Notes under the pieces: generated by a model
The model's database searches: none
What the model was told of the DNA's origin: nothing
Seen by the model: only the letters and a program-made list of their open reading frames with translations
Part shown: piece by piece, positions 26,914 to 37,594 of the stretch
How the letters are laid out: every line of letters begins with the position of its first letter
How positions within the stretch are numbered: position 1 is the first letter of the stretch
Program-made: the position numbers and the translations under genes
From: Sphingomonas sp. Leaf34
GTDB lineage: Bacteria > Pseudomonadota > Alphaproteobacteria > Sphingomonadales > Sphingomonadaceae
Reading direction: 5' to 3'
DNA: 64,000 nt
Assembly: GCF_001421805.1 (NCBI RefSeq)
Contig: NZ_LMLC01000003.1
Location: 496,236 to 560,235 of the forward strand

Positions 26914-26927
26914 TGGTAGCGCTATTT
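26914..26927. promoter_or_regulatory. LacI-type operator upstream of the GH43-xylB-xylA operon
   Basis: TGGTAGCGCTATTT keeps the left arm and centre of the shared operator (TGGTANCGCTA) with a degenerate right end. It lies 77 nt before the GH43 start, in the 236-nt divergent gap from the lacI gene, so it could also autoregulate the regulator. Confidence 0.6.
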
Positions 26928-26990
26928 CCGTGACAAGGCGGAGGGCAGATCTCGCAGAGGATCGCTCACATTAGGAAGGATCGAACGGTC

Positions 26991-28139
26991 ATGCAGATTC
27001 GTCTACCCGCTCTCGTCATGGGCCTGCCGCTGATACTCGGCGGCAGCGTTGCATTGGCACAGACCGCCGCGCCCACCGCCCCGTCGGCGTCGAAAACTGC
27101 GTCGGGCACCGCCAAGAGCGACCCGCGCAGCCCCGATGGCAAGCGCTATCTGTCGCAGCCGCTGGTCAGCAGCATCTATACCGCCGATCCGTCGGCGCAC
27201 GTCTTCAACGGCAAGATCTACGTCTACCCGAGCCATGACATCGATGCGGGAATCGGCGACGACGATCTCGGCAACCAATATGCGATGCGCGACTACCGCG
27301 TCCTGAGCATGGACCGCATCGGCGGCCCGGTGAAGGTCAATGGCGTCGCGGTCGACGTGAAGGATGTGCCCTGGGCGTCGAAGCAGATGTGGGCGCCCGA
27401 TGCAGCCTACAAGAACGGGACGTATTTCCTGTACTTCCCGGTCCGCGACAAGATGCTCGACAAGAACGGCCTCGGCACGTTCCGGATCGGCGTCGCCACG
27501 TCGAAAAGCCCGACCGGACCGTTCAAGGCCGATCCAAAGCCAATCGCGGGCAGCTTCTCGATGGATCCGGCGGTGTTCACCGACGCGACCGGCGCCAGCT
27601 ACATGTATTTCGGCGGTATCTGGGGCGGCCAGCTCCAGCGCTGGAAGGACGGCAAGTTCGACGCCAACGGCTCGGACACCGACCTCGGCAAGGACGACCA
27701 GCCCGCGCTGTCGGGCAAGATCGCCAAGCTCAACCCCGACATGAAGAGTTTTGCCGAGACGCCGCGCGACGTCCAGATCCTCGACGAGGCCGGCAAGCCC
27801 GTCCTCGGTGGCGACCATGAGAAGCGCTTCTTCGAGGCGTCCTGGGTCTTCAAGCGCGGCGGCACATATTACTATACCTACTCGACCGGCGACACGCACT
27901 TCCTGAACTATGCGACCGGCGACAACCCCTATGGTCCGTTCACCTATAAGGGCCATATCCTGAAGCCGGTGCAGGGCTGGACGAGCCACCATTCGATCGT
28001 CGAGTGGAACAAGAAATGGTGGCTGTTCTATGCGGACACGCAGCTGAGCAACAAGAACCACCTGCGCAACGTCAAGGTGACCGAACTGAAGTTCGCACCC
28101 GACGGCTCGATCCCGACCATCGATCCGTTCGTCAACTGA
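26991..28139 (+). CDS. Exported glycoside hydrolase family 43 (xylosidase/arabinofuranosidase)
   Basis: A 382-residue GH43 enzyme with a signal peptide ending near VALAQ. The five-bladed propeller carries the catalytic triad: base Asp66 (YTADPSAHVF), the pKa-modulating Asp in SMDPAVF and the acid Glu in FFEASWVF (near residue 280). There is no C-terminal accessory domain, so it is a single-domain exo-enzyme. First gene of an operon: its TGA overlaps the ATG of xylB (TGATG), coupling extracytoplasmic cleavage to xylose catabolism. Confidence 0.9.
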   Translation: MQIRLPALVMGLPLILGGSVALAQTAAPTAPSASKTASGTAKSDPRSPDGKRYLSQPLVSSIYTADPSAHVFNGKIYVYPSHDIDAGIGDDDLGNQYAMRDYRVLSMDRIGGPVKVNGVAVDVKDVPWASKQMWAPDAAYKNGTYFLYFPVRDKMLDKNGLGTFRIGVATSKSPTGPFKADPKPIAGSFSMDPAVFTDATGASYMYFGGIWGGQLQRWKDGKFDANGSDTDLGKDDQPALSGKIAKLNPDMKSFAETPRDVQILDEAGKPVLGGDHEKRFFEASWVFKRGGTYYYTYSTGDTHFLNYATGDNPYGPFTYKGHILKPVQGWTSHHSIVEWNKKWWLFYADTQLSNKNHLRNVKVTELKFAPDGSIPTIDPFVN

Positions 28140-29584
28140 TGTTCCTCGGAATCGATATCGGCACCTCGGGTGTCAAGGCCGTGGTGCTCGACACGCATGG
28201 CAGCGTGGTGGGCCAGGGCACGGCCGCGCTGACCGTGCAGCGGCCGCACCCGCTCTGGTCCGAACAAGATCCCGACGCATGGTGGCAGGCGACCACCGCC
28301 GCGGTGCAGGCGATCGACCCGAGTGTCCGCCGTTCGGTGCGGGGCGTCGGCCTCGCGGGCCAGATGCACGGCGCGACGATACTGGATGCCGACGACCGTC
28401 CGCTGCGCCCGGCGATCCTGTGGAACGATGGCCGCAGCTTCGCGCAATGCGCGGCGCTGGAGCGCGCCGTTCCCGATCTCCGCACGATCTCGGGTAACAT
28501 CGCGATGCCCGGCTTCACCGCGCCGAAACTGCTCTGGGTGCGCGAGCATGAGCCCGACGTCTTCGCGAAGATCGCCACCGTGCTGCTGCCAAAGGACTAT
28601 GTCCGGCTGCTGATGACCGGCGACAAGGCATCGGACCTTTCGGACAGTGCCGGCACGCTGTGGCTCGACGTCGGAGGCCGCTGCTGGAGCGACGAGATAT
28701 TGGCCGCCTGCGGACTGACGCAGGCGCAGATGCCGACCTTGTTCGAGGGATCGCAGATCGCGGGCACGCTGACCGCATACGTCGCTGCGCTCTGGGGCAT
28801 GCCCCAGGTTGCGGTCGCAGCGGGCGGCGGCGACAATGCAGCGGGCGCGGTCGGTGTGGGTGTCGTCAAGGACGGCGACGCGCTGCTGTCGCTCGGCACG
28901 TCGGGGGTGATCTTCGTCGCGACCAGCGACTTCCGCCCCAACCCTGATCGCGCGGTCCATGCCTTCTGCCACGCGCTGCCGGGGCTGTGGCACCAGATGT
29001 CGGTGCACCTGTCGGCTGCGTCCTGCATCGACTGGGTCGCGCGGATCACTGGTGCCGCCGGCGCCGCCGACCTGTTCGCGCGCGCCGAAGCTGCCGGCCC
29101 CGCGTGTGGCCCCGAACTCTTCCTCCCCTATCTGTCGGGCGAGCGCACGCCGCACAACGACCCCGAAGTTCGCGGCGCATTCCTCCTCCTCGACAACGAC
29201 ACCGACGCCGGCCGCCTGTCGCAGGCGGTGCTGGAGGGCGTGGCGTTCGCGCTCGCTGACGGTCTCGATGTCCTGCGCGAAGCGGGCACCGTCGTCGAAC
29301 GGCTCGCGGTCATCGGCGGCGGCGCGCGCTCCCGCTACTGGGGCGAAGTGATCGCGGCGACGATGGAGGTCGAACTCGTCTATCTCCAGGGCGGCGAAGT
29401 CGGCCCCGCGCTAGGCGCCGCACGGCTGGCCCAGCTCGCCGTCGATGGTGGCGACCCCGCCGACATCTGCGTCGCGCCCCCCGTCTCGCACAGCATCATC
29501 CCCGACCCTGCCCTCGTCTCGGCGCTCGCCGAGAAAAAGGCCGCGTTCCGCCAGGCCTATTCCCGCATCACGCCAAAATCGTAG
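28139..29584 (+). CDS. xylB: Xylulokinase
   Basis: A 481-residue FGGY-family kinase phosphorylating D-xylulose to xylulose 5-phosphate. It begins [16 protein letters not shown] (phosphate-binding loop), has [13 protein letters not shown] and LWNDGR typical of xylulokinase, the catalytic Asp region [11 protein letters not shown] and the C-terminal [11 protein letters not shown]. The start overlaps the upstream GH43 stop by one base; xylA follows after 8 nt. Confidence 0.93.
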   Translation: MFLGIDIGTSGVKAVVLDTHGSVVGQGTAALTVQRPHPLWSEQDPDAWWQATTAAVQAIDPSVRRSVRGVGLAGQMHGATILDADDRPLRPAILWNDGRSFAQCAALERAVPDLRTISGNIAMPGFTAPKLLWVREHEPDVFAKIATVLLPKDYVRLLMTGDKASDLSDSAGTLWLDVGGRCWSDEILAACGLTQAQMPTLFEGSQIAGTLTAYVAALWGMPQVAVAAGGGDNAAGAVGVGVVKDGDALLSLGTSGVIFVATSDFRPNPDRAVHAFCHALPGLWHQMSVHLSAASCIDWVARITGAAGAADLFARAEAAGPACGPELFLPYLSGERTPHNDPEVRGAFLLLDNDTDAGRLSQAVLEGVAFALADGLDVLREAGTVVERLAVIGGGARSRYWGEVIAATMEVELVYLQGGEVGPALGAARLAQLAVDGGDPADICVAPPVSHSIIPDPALVSALAEKKAAFRQAYSRITPKS

Positions 29585-29592
29585 GAATCCCG

Positions 29593-30900
<1,308 letters not shown>

Positions 30901-30913
30901 CCCGGCGTCGGCT

Positions 30914-30937
30914 GTCCTCCCCCCGGCGGGGGAGGAT
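30914..30937. terminator. C/G hairpin after xylA, half copy of repeat family A
   Basis: TCCTCCCCCCGGC is followed by its near complement GGGGGAGGA, forming a short GC-rich hairpin 15 nt after the xylA stop, between convergent genes. The sequence matches the outer arm of repeat family A, so a repeat fragment probably serves as terminator. Confidence 0.5.
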
Positions 30938-30949
30938 TGCAGCGCCACA

Positions 30950-31966
30950 CTATCGGCTGGCGGTATCTACCACTGCCGATTGCGGGGCAGCGCGCCGTTC
31001 GATCCGATATTGCGCGACGATGCCGATGTGATCCGACAGCATCGAACCATCGGCGCGGCGGCCGAACGGTGCGGCCAGCGCGATGGGCGTGATCGCGATC
31101 GTTGGCGAGGCGCGATACATCAGCCAGTCCTTCGCCCGGCCGAGCGATTCTGCCATCGCCAGCGGCTGGGCGACCGGACAGGCCGGTGCGGTGCTGCACG
31201 TGACGGCGGCGGCCTGAAGCAGGTCGCTCCCGCCGAACATCCGCAGATCGAAATGCGCACGCCGGGCCAGGTCGCGACCGACGTTGAAATCGCCCGCGAC
31301 GAGCACCGGCCGATCACCCGCCCCCAGGGCGGCGATGAAGTTCGAAAGCAGATCGAGCTGCCGGCGATAGGCATAGATTGCCCGCGTATTTGCGGCGCCC
31401 GATGCGCCGTTCGAATTGAGATGCGTGTCGATTACCAGGATCGGTGTGGCGATCCCGGGCACCGCGATCAGCGCCGCCAGCGCGCCTTTGTTGGCGAGGC
31501 AGTCATATCCGGCGCACACCGGGTACGCCATGCGTCGCACCGCAACGATCGGATAGTCGGAGAAGATCGCCAAGCCGCTGTCGACATGCTTGCCGAGCCG
31601 CTCGCCGACCAGCCTGCTGCCATCCGCGACGAACCCGCCATCACCCGGCGCGCGGGCGCCATCCGCATCCTCGGCCGGGCCGAACGCGACATAGCGATAT
31701 CCCGCAGTCCGGCCGATCGCCTTGGCCTCGGGGACGAACGCCTCCTGAACCGCGACGATGCCGGGCTGGACATGCCGGTCGCGCATGATCTTCAACTGGT
31801 CGCCAATCGCCTGCAACGCGGACGAGCGGTCCTCGACGATCGGCCAGGGCAGGCCGTGCACGTTATACGTCATCAGCGTGACGGCGCGTGCGGCGGGGGT
31901 GGCGGCAGGCGAAACGGTCGCCAGCATCGTTGCGGCCACGACAAGCGCCGTGAGATACCGAAGCAT
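30950..31966 (-). CDS. Exported endonuclease/exonuclease/phosphatase-family hydrolase (sphingomyelinase C-like)
   Basis: A 338-residue protein with an N-terminal signal peptide and the EEP fold: LMTYNVHGLP, the metal-binding Glu in IVAVQEAF, IDTHLNSNG, VLVAGDFNVG and the terminal SDHIGIVA (catalytic His). The family includes DNases, phospholipases and sphingomyelinase C. Export and the overall pattern suggest a phosphodiesterase acting outside the cytoplasm; the substrate is unknown. It stands apart from its neighbours, convergent with xylA. Confidence 0.8.
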   Translation of the reverse strand: MLRYLTALVVAATMLATVSPAATPAARAVTLMTYNVHGLPWPIVEDRSSALQAIGDQLKIMRDRHVQPGIVAVQEAFVPEAKAIGRTAGYRYVAFGPAEDADGARAPGDGGFVADGSRLVGERLGKHVDSGLAIFSDYPIVAVRRMAYPVCAGYDCLANKGALAALIAVPGIATPILVIDTHLNSNGASGAANTRAIYAYRRQLDLLSNFIAALGAGDRPVLVAGDFNVGRDLARRAHFDLRMFGGSDLLQAAAVTCSTAPACPVAQPLAMAESLGRAKDWLMYRASPTIAITPIALAAPFGRRADGSMLSDHIGIVAQYRIERRAAPQSAVVDTASR

Positions 31967-32005
31967 GATATCGTCCTATGCGAAGCAGGTAGAAAAAAGG
32001 CGCGG

Positions 32006-32512
32006 CTACCGCTTGATCGGGGCGAACGAGAACAGCCCGCTGCGATAGTTCATCACGACATGCGTCGTCGTCAGGCCGTCATGGACGACGACCGTCGCCT
32101 GATCGGCGTGCGGCTTCGAATGCCCCAGCCTCGGGTTGCTCGCAAAACCGATGCCGTCGTGCAGCAGGCTGAAACCGTGACCGCCGTCGCGCGCATGGAC
32201 GACGCTCAGCGCATAGGCGCCCGGCGCAGGAACGCGCAGGCACAGCGACACGATTCCCGCCGCCGGCACGGTCACAACTGCGCGCCGGAACACCTTGCCC
32301 TGCCCGATCAGCACATTGTCGTCGGCAAGGAAATCGCCGTCCTTCGCCGGATAGAGTTCGGCGCGGAGCACGCCGACACGGTCCTTCAGTCCGTCCACGT
32401 CGACGATCAACGCCGGCCCCTGCTCGTGCGGACGGCAGCGCGCTTCGGCGGTACCGAGCGCCGGGGTCGAGGGCGGCGTCACCGCGAGGGTCAACAGGGC
32501 AAGCAGGATCAC
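32006..32512 (-). CDS. Exported DUF2141 protein
   Basis: A 168-residue protein with a short signal peptide and the DUF2141 pattern (VLRAELYPAKDGDFLADD, then CLRVPAPGAYALSVVHARDG and ending GIGFASNPRLGHSKP). Function is unknown. The start is GTG 32512, whose GTGA overlaps the TGA of the upstream membrane-protein gene, so the two are co-translated. Confidence 0.75.
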   Translation of the reverse strand: MILLALLTLAVTPPSTPALGTAEARCRPHEQGPALIVDVDGLKDRVGVLRAELYPAKDGDFLADDNVLIGQGKVFRRAVVTVPAAGIVSLCLRVPAPGAYALSVVHARDGGHGFSLLHDGIGFASNPRLGHSKPHADQATVVVHDGLTTTHVVMNYRSGLFSFAPIKR

Positions 32513-33444
32513 GTGGTACGCTCCATGGTCACGAGTTCGACGGCGGTCAGCACGGCGCCGAGCAGCAGATGAGTGATGAGCCAGAGCCCGGCGATCATCG
32601 TCAGCACCGCGGTCACGTCCGAGGTCCGCCCGACGGTGAACGCCACCAGCCCGGCGAACACGATGTCCTTGTTGGGCAACAGCGGCAGGCGCGACACCAG
32701 CAGGCGCAGGGTGGCCAACGCCAGCCACCAGGCGAGCGGCGCGGCGGGCATCACCACTGCCCACAGCACCGCGGCGAACAGCGTGGTTGCGACGATCCGG
32801 ACGACGTGAATGACCGCGATCCGGCGCAGTTCGTGCCGCGGCAACGTCAGCAGCGTCTTGCGGAGAACGAGCGTGACGAGCGACGGGATCGCCATGCTGG
32901 CCGCCGATAGCGTCATCACCTTGGCATCCGTGCCCAGATGCAGCGCGCCGAGCGTCGGCCAGCTGACCAGCGCGAGCGCGAGCGTGCAGACATTGGCGAC
33001 CACCGCCGACAGGATCGCGACGTCCTTGATCGCGCCGAACGGCGTCCCGACCATCGTCGCGTGTTTGCGGGCCCAGCCATAGAAATACAGCTCGCCCGAA
33101 TAGCCAAGGACGATCTCGTTGCTGATCCGCTTGCGCAGCAGCGCCAGGATCCCGTTCGGCGGCAACTGCCACAACCGGCGATAGATTACCCATTCGCTGA
33201 ACGGCGTGACCAGATAGCCGAGCGCGAAGATCGTCCAGAACAGCGGCGAGCGCGGCACCATGCGCAGCATCTCGCGAACGTCGATCCCGCGCAGTTGCCA
33301 CAAGGCGGCGATCAGGATCGCGGCGGACAGCACGGGTGCGAGCCAGCGGCCGAGGACATTCTTGCGCACGATCGTCGGCGTCAGCGGCGGCAGATGTACG
33401 CGCGCCAGCGGCGGCAGTCCCAGCGGTATCGGCCTGTCGCTCAT
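32509..33444 (-). CDS. Multi-pass membrane protein, weakly like lysylphosphatidylglycerol-synthase membrane domains
   Basis: A 311-residue integral membrane protein with about eight hydrophobic segments. It has no catalytic motif I can name. The order of helices with a YSGELYFYGW stretch and a late SRLPLLPNKDIVFAG loop is loosely reminiscent of the LPG synthase/UPF0104 membrane domain, but I would not rely on it. ATG 33444 has AAGGAGAG upstream. It is divergent from the DUF2334 deacetylase/glycosyltransferase operon and coupled to the DUF2141 gene. Confidence 0.65.
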   Translation of the reverse strand: MSDRPIPLGLPPLARVHLPPLTPTIVRKNVLGRWLAPVLSAAILIAALWQLRGIDVREMLRMVPRSPLFWTIFALGYLVTPFSEWVIYRRLWQLPPNGILALLRKRISNEIVLGYSGELYFYGWARKHATMVGTPFGAIKDVAILSAVVANVCTLALALVSWPTLGALHLGTDAKVMTLSAASMAIPSLVTLVLRKTLLTLPRHELRRIAVIHVVRIVATTLFAAVLWAVVMPAAPLAWWLALATLRLLVSRLPLLPNKDIVFAGLVAFTVGRTSDVTAVLTMIAGLWLITHLLLGAVLTAVELVTMERTT

Positions 33445-33662
33445 GCGTCTCTCCTTCGAACGATACGGGGTTCGGGACATCTTGCCGATCGCACGTCGGC
33501 GGGATGGGAGACGGGCAGGCAAACCGTGATCATGGCCGAACGACGCCGCCGTTTGCGGCTGGCCCCAGCCGCTGCTGTCGCTGCGGTGAAATAAATTTTT
33601 GGCAAGGAGGGGGCAGGACTGCGGACGCGGATCCGCCGTGCCGTCCCGTCGACAGTGTTGCC

Positions 33663-34496
33663 ATGACGAACGAGAGCGAGAATATCGTGCAGACCGACAG
33701 TGCCGATCGGGCGTCGTTACGGGCGCCCCCTGCCGACAGGCGATTGATCGTATCGATCCACGACGTGTCGCCCACATTCGCGTTGCCGATCGCTATGCTT
33801 GCCGAGCGGATCGCGACGATCCTGGGCGGGCCACGGTTCGCAATGCTCGTGGTGCCCGATCACTGGGGCAGCGCGCGGATCGATCAGTCCCCCGCGTTCG
33901 TCCGGCGGCTGCGCGACTGGGCGGATGCGGGCGTCGAGATGTTTCTTCACGGCTGGTACCATCGCGACACGAGTGCGCATCGCGTCGGTGCCAGCGCGTT
34001 GAAGGCACGCTACATGACCGCTGGCGAAGGCGAGTTTCTCGGGCTCGACGCGGGCGAGGCGGAACGCCGCATGCGCGCCGGTCGCGATATGGTCGAACAG
34101 GCCATCGGCCGCCCCGTCGCCGGATTCATCGCCCCCGCCTGGCTCTATGGTCCGGGCGCGCATGCCGCGCTGAAAGCCTGCGACTTCGCGCTGGCCGAGA
34201 ATCATGTCCGCGTCTGGCAGCCGCGGACCGGCGCGATCGTTGCGCGCGGTCCGGTCGTGACCTGGGCCAGCCGCTCGCCCGCGCGCACCGCCAGTTCGCT
34301 CGCTGTCGCCGCCGCCGCACGCATGTTGCCCGACTGGATGCCGACGATGCGCGTCGCGGTGCATCCCGGCGACGTCACCAAGTCGTCGCTGCTGACCAGC
34401 ATCGACCGCACGCTTCGCACGCTCGCCGAACGCCGTACCGTGTCGCGCTATGCCGAACTGGTCTCCGAGCAGGTCCCGTTGGCGGTGGCAGCATGA
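33663..34496 (+). CDS. Polysaccharide deacetylase-like protein (DUF2334)
   Basis: A 277-residue protein of the DUF2334 branch of polysaccharide deacetylases. It carries VSIHDVSPTFA (catalytic/metal Asp), MFLHGWYHRD (metal His pair) and a FIAPAWLYG block. There is no signal peptide, so it probably works in the cytoplasm on a glycolipid or nucleotide-linked glycan. Its stop overlaps the glycosyltransferase start (ATGA). Joint action with that enzyme on a lipid-linked sugar is a reasonable inference. Confidence 0.8.
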   Translation: MTNESENIVQTDSADRASLRAPPADRRLIVSIHDVSPTFALPIAMLAERIATILGGPRFAMLVVPDHWGSARIDQSPAFVRRLRDWADAGVEMFLHGWYHRDTSAHRVGASALKARYMTAGEGEFLGLDAGEAERRMRAGRDMVEQAIGRPVAGFIAPAWLYGPGAHAALKACDFALAENHVRVWQPRTGAIVARGPVVTWASRSPARTASSLAVAAAARMLPDWMPTMRVAVHPGDVTKSSLLTSIDRTLRTLAERRTVSRYAELVSEQVPLAVAA

Positions 34497-35686
34497 AGAT
34501 CGTCGACGTCTGCGCGTTCTACACGCCGACTGGCGGCGGGGTGCGGACCTATATCGATCGCAAGCTGGTCGCGCTCGCCGACCGCGGTCACGAGATCGTC
34601 GTGATCGCGCCGGGCGAAGAGGATCGCGAGGAACGGCGCGGGCCCAATGCGCGCGTGCGCTGGCAGCGCTCGCCACGCTTTCCGCTCGACCGGTCCTATC
34701 GCTATTTCGCCGATCGCGACGCGCTCCACGCCATGCTCGACGAAGAGGATGCGGATGTCGTCGAGGTGTCGTCGCCGTGGCGCAGTGCGTCGATGGTCGC
34801 GGACTGGCGGACGCGGTCGGGATCGCGCGCGCGGCTCTCGCTGATCGCGCATGCCGACCCATTATCCGCTTATGCCTATCGCTGGTTCGGCAACGTCGCG
34901 TCGACGCACGCGATCGATCGTGCGTTCGACTGGTACTGGCGCCATCTGCGGCGGCTCGACGCGCAGTTCGATCATATTGTCAGCGCGAGCGAAAGCCTGA
35001 CGCAGCGGCTGCGCGAGGGCGGTCTGCGGAAAGTGACGACCGATCCGATGGGCGTCGAGCCGGGCCAGTTCTCGCCACGACTGCGCGATCCCACGCTGCG
35101 CCGCGAGATGCTCGCGCTGTGCGGACTTGGCGAGGATGCACTGCTGTTGATCGGCGTCGGGCGCCATGCACCCGAGAAACGCTGGGACATGGTCGCGCAG
35201 GCCGCAGCGATCGCCGGCACGCAGGCGCCGGTCGGGTTGCTGATCATCGGCGGTGGCTCTCGCCAGCGGCGCGTGATCGAGGCGATCGGCGACAATCCAC
35301 ACGTCCGCCTGCTCGAGCCGGTCCGCGATCGCGGCGCGGTGGCGCGGCTGATGGCCAGCGCCGACGCGCTGATCCATGGTTGCGAGGCGGAGACATTCTG
35401 CTTCGTTGCCGCAGAGGCGATCGCGTCGGGGTTGACGCTGATCGCACCCGACCGGGGCGGCGCGGCCGATCTCGCCTGCGCAAACGATGGCGCGCTGTAT
35501 CGCTCGGGGGATGCGCAGGACGCGGCCGAGGCGATCCTCGCCGTGGCTCGCACGATCACGGCCTCCGTGCAGCGCCGCCGCCCGGTCCGAACGATGGACG
35601 ATCATTTCGACGCGCTGCTCGCGCTCTACGGCGCCGCACCCGCGATCGATCACACCCGACGGTATCAGCAAGGAACGGGACGATGA
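34493..35686 (+). CDS. Glycosyltransferase family 4-type enzyme (GT-B fold)
   Basis: A 397-residue GT-B glycosyltransferase. The N-terminal domain starts MKIVDVCAFYTPTGGGVRTY (acceptor-side glycine-rich loop). The C-terminal domain has LIGVGRHAPEKRWDM and the donor-binding HGCEAETFCFVAAEAIASG with the E-x7-E pattern of GT4 enzymes. Donor and acceptor are unknown. It overlaps both neighbours by 4 nt (ATGA), so it is the middle of a tightly coupled three-gene operon. Confidence 0.87.
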   Translation: MKIVDVCAFYTPTGGGVRTYIDRKLVALADRGHEIVVIAPGEEDREERRGPNARVRWQRSPRFPLDRSYRYFADRDALHAMLDEEDADVVEVSSPWRSASMVADWRTRSGSRARLSLIAHADPLSAYAYRWFGNVASTHAIDRAFDWYWRHLRRLDAQFDHIVSASESLTQRLREGGLRKVTTDPMGVEPGQFSPRLRDPTLRREMLALCGLGEDALLLIGVGRHAPEKRWDMVAQAAAIAGTQAPVGLLIIGGGSRQRRVIEAIGDNPHVRLLEPVRDRGAVARLMASADALIHGCEAETFCFVAAEAIASGLTLIAPDRGGAADLACANDGALYRSGDAQDAAEAILAVARTITASVQRRRPVRTMDDHFDALLALYGAAPAIDHTRRYQQGTGR

Positions 35687-35919
35687 CCGCGATCGCGCCA
35701 CAGCTTTTCATCGCAGACGAAACGCCGCGCTTCGTCACACCAATCGTGCGCGCGACGCGGAGCGAGCAGGACGATTTGCTCGACCTACCGCAGACGGTGG
35801 CGGCGTCGCCATGGCGTGCGCCGCTCTTCTACCTTTCGTTCGTGGCGGGCGCGGTGCTGCTCGTCGCAATCGCGATCGTCCTGACCTGGCGAATGGTCAC
35901 CGGGTTGCGCCAAGCCTGA
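35683..35919 (+). CDS. Small single-pass membrane protein
   Basis: A 78-residue protein with a soluble N-terminal half and one strong transmembrane helix near the C-terminus (LFYLSFVAGAVLLVAIAIVL). It is not a recognised family. It starts with an ATGA overlap from the glycosyltransferase, so it is almost certainly real. It might anchor the glycosyltransferase or deacetylase at the membrane (inference). Confidence 0.7.
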   Translation: MTAIAPQLFIADETPRFVTPIVRATRSEQDDLLDLPQTVAASPWRAPLFYLSFVAGAVLLVAIAIVLTWRMVTGLRQA

Positions 35920-36037
35920 CCGGCGCCGACATTTCGGGGGCGACTTCCGATCGGTCAACGGGCAAGACCCGCATGATGACGTTCGGAGCCATGCCGTAGC
36001 CGACACGGACCCTCTTCGGCCCGCCGGTCTGTCGGCG

Positions 36038-36529
36038 GTGCTTGCGGCGCATCGCCTGCAGCTCGTCCGGTTCTTCACCGGGCGGACGGGCAGCGTCGCG
36101 GACGCCGAAGACGTCGTGCAGGAGATCTGGCTGCACATCGCCGAACCTATCGCGGGTCCGATTGCCAATCCGGTGGCCTATCTTCACCGGATCGGTATGA
36201 ACATCGTCCTCGACCGCGTCCGCGCGAACGGCCGGCGGGTGCGCCGCGACAGCGGCTATGTCGATGCGACGACGACCATCATGGGCGGTGCCGAGGCGGT
36301 CGACGACGCACCGTCCGCGTTCGATGCAGTCGCCGGACGCCAGCGGATCGCGCAACTCGCCGCCGCGCTCGCCGGTCCGCCCGAAGGCGCGATGCGCGTG
36401 TTTCGCCGCCACAAGATCGACGGCCTGTCGCACGCCGAGGTGGCCGCCGAGTTCGGCATCAGCCGTAGCGCGGTCGAAAAGCATGTCGCGGTCGCGCTGC
36501 GCCATCTCAGAAAGGCGCTAAATGATTGA
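36038..36529 (+). CDS. ECF sigma factor, FecI type
   Basis: A 163-residue sigma-70 family ECF protein. Region 2 reads FTGRTGSVADAEDVVQEIWL, and region 4 ends EVAAEFGISRSAVEKHVAVALRHLRKAL. It directs transcription of the nearby receptor in FecI/FecR systems. The start is uncertain: GTG 36038 is used since no ATG or SD fits, and the frame stays open upstream. An anti-sigma/FecR gene follows after 84 nt. Confidence 0.87.
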   Translation: MLAAHRLQLVRFFTGRTGSVADAEDVVQEIWLHIAEPIAGPIANPVAYLHRIGMNIVLDRVRANGRRVRRDSGYVDATTTIMGGAEAVDDAPSAFDAVAGRQRIAQLAAALAGPPEGAMRVFRRHKIDGLSHAEVAAEFGISRSAVEKHVAVALRHLRKALND

Positions 36530-36613
36530 GTTTAGCGCCGGACTGCGGTGGGCTGCCCGTGGTGGCGTCTATCAGGCGAGCGGGGGGCATCCGCTCGGAA
36601 CGAGGGTGCCGTG

Positions 36614-37594
36614 ATGGATGCAACGACCCAGGATCCGATCGACGCGGCGGCCGCCTGGCACGCGCGGATCGATGCGCCCGACATGGACTGGGCGCGCTTC
36701 GGCGACTGGCTCGCCGCCGATCCGTCGCACCGCGCTGCCTACGACTCGGTCGCGCTACTCGATGCAGAGATCGGCGCGGCGGCCCCGGCGATCGCCGCTG
36801 TGCTCCCGGCAAACGACGACCGCCTCGCCGACCGACCTCCTGTCGCGCGTTCGTCCCGCTGGCGCTGGATGGCGGGCGGTACCGGCGGTGCCCTCGCTGC
36901 GGGTCTGGCATTGCTCTTCGTCATGTCGCCCGTCGCGAATACCGGGGATCGCGCCGTGCTTTATGCCACCAACGCCGGTGACACGCGCGCAATCACGCTG
37001 GCCGATGGCAGTGCGATGCGGCTCGATCGCGGCTCGCGCGTGTCGGTGTCGGGCGGCACGACCCCATTGATCGAGATCGCGGACGGCGCGGCCAGCTTCT
37101 CCGTGCGTCACGATCCATCGCGCACGGTGATCGTTCGCGCCGGCGGCTATGACATCCAGGACATCGGCACGCGCTTTGCCGTCGTCAATGCGCAGGGGCG
37201 AATCTCGGTAGCGGTCGCCGAGGGCAGCGTCCGTGTTTCGCCGCATGTCGACGACGGCAGCCCGCCGACCACCCTGACCGCGGGCCAGCGGATCGACATC
37301 GACCCCGCCGTCGGGATCGCCGAGCGGCGCACTGTCTTACCGGCCTCGGTGGCGGACTGGAGCGACGGCCGCCTCGATTATGACGGCGCGCCGTTGACGC
37401 TGGTTGTCGCCGACATATCGCGGTATGCCCGCGCCCCGCTGGTGGTCGATCCGTCCGCCGCCGAACTGGTTTTTTCCGGGGTTTTGACGATTGGCGACGG
37501 CTCGCGGCTTCTCGATCAGCTTCGTGCGGTACTGCCGCTGCGCCTGCGTCGCGCTGACGGCGTCGTCCATATCGAGCGCATCGGTTCACGCTGA
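36614..37594 (+). CDS. FecR-family anti-sigma factor / transmembrane signal transducer
   Basis: A 326-residue FecR protein. The cytoplasmic N-terminus has the DUF4880-type block (AAAWHARIDAPDMDWARFGDWLAADPSHRAAYD), followed by one membrane helix (GGALAAGLALLFVMSPV) and the periplasmic FecR domain (TLADGSAMRLDRGSRVSV, then IQDIGTRFAVV and VAEGSVRVS). It holds the ECF sigma factor inactive until the receptor signals. Its 3' end overlaps the receptor gene by about 70 nt. Confidence 0.9.
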   Translation: MDATTQDPIDAAAAWHARIDAPDMDWARFGDWLAADPSHRAAYDSVALLDAEIGAAAPAIAAVLPANDDRLADRPPVARSSRWRWMAGGTGGALAAGLALLFVMSPVANTGDRAVLYATNAGDTRAITLADGSAMRLDRGSRVSVSGGTTPLIEIADGAASFSVRHDPSRTVIVRAGGYDIQDIGTRFAVVNAQGRISVAVAEGSVRVSPHVDDGSPPTTLTAGQRIDIDPAVGIAERRTVLPASVADWSDGRLDYDGAPLTLVVADISRYARAPLVVDPSAAELVFSGVLTIGDGSRLLDQLRAVLPLRLRRADGVVHIERIGSR

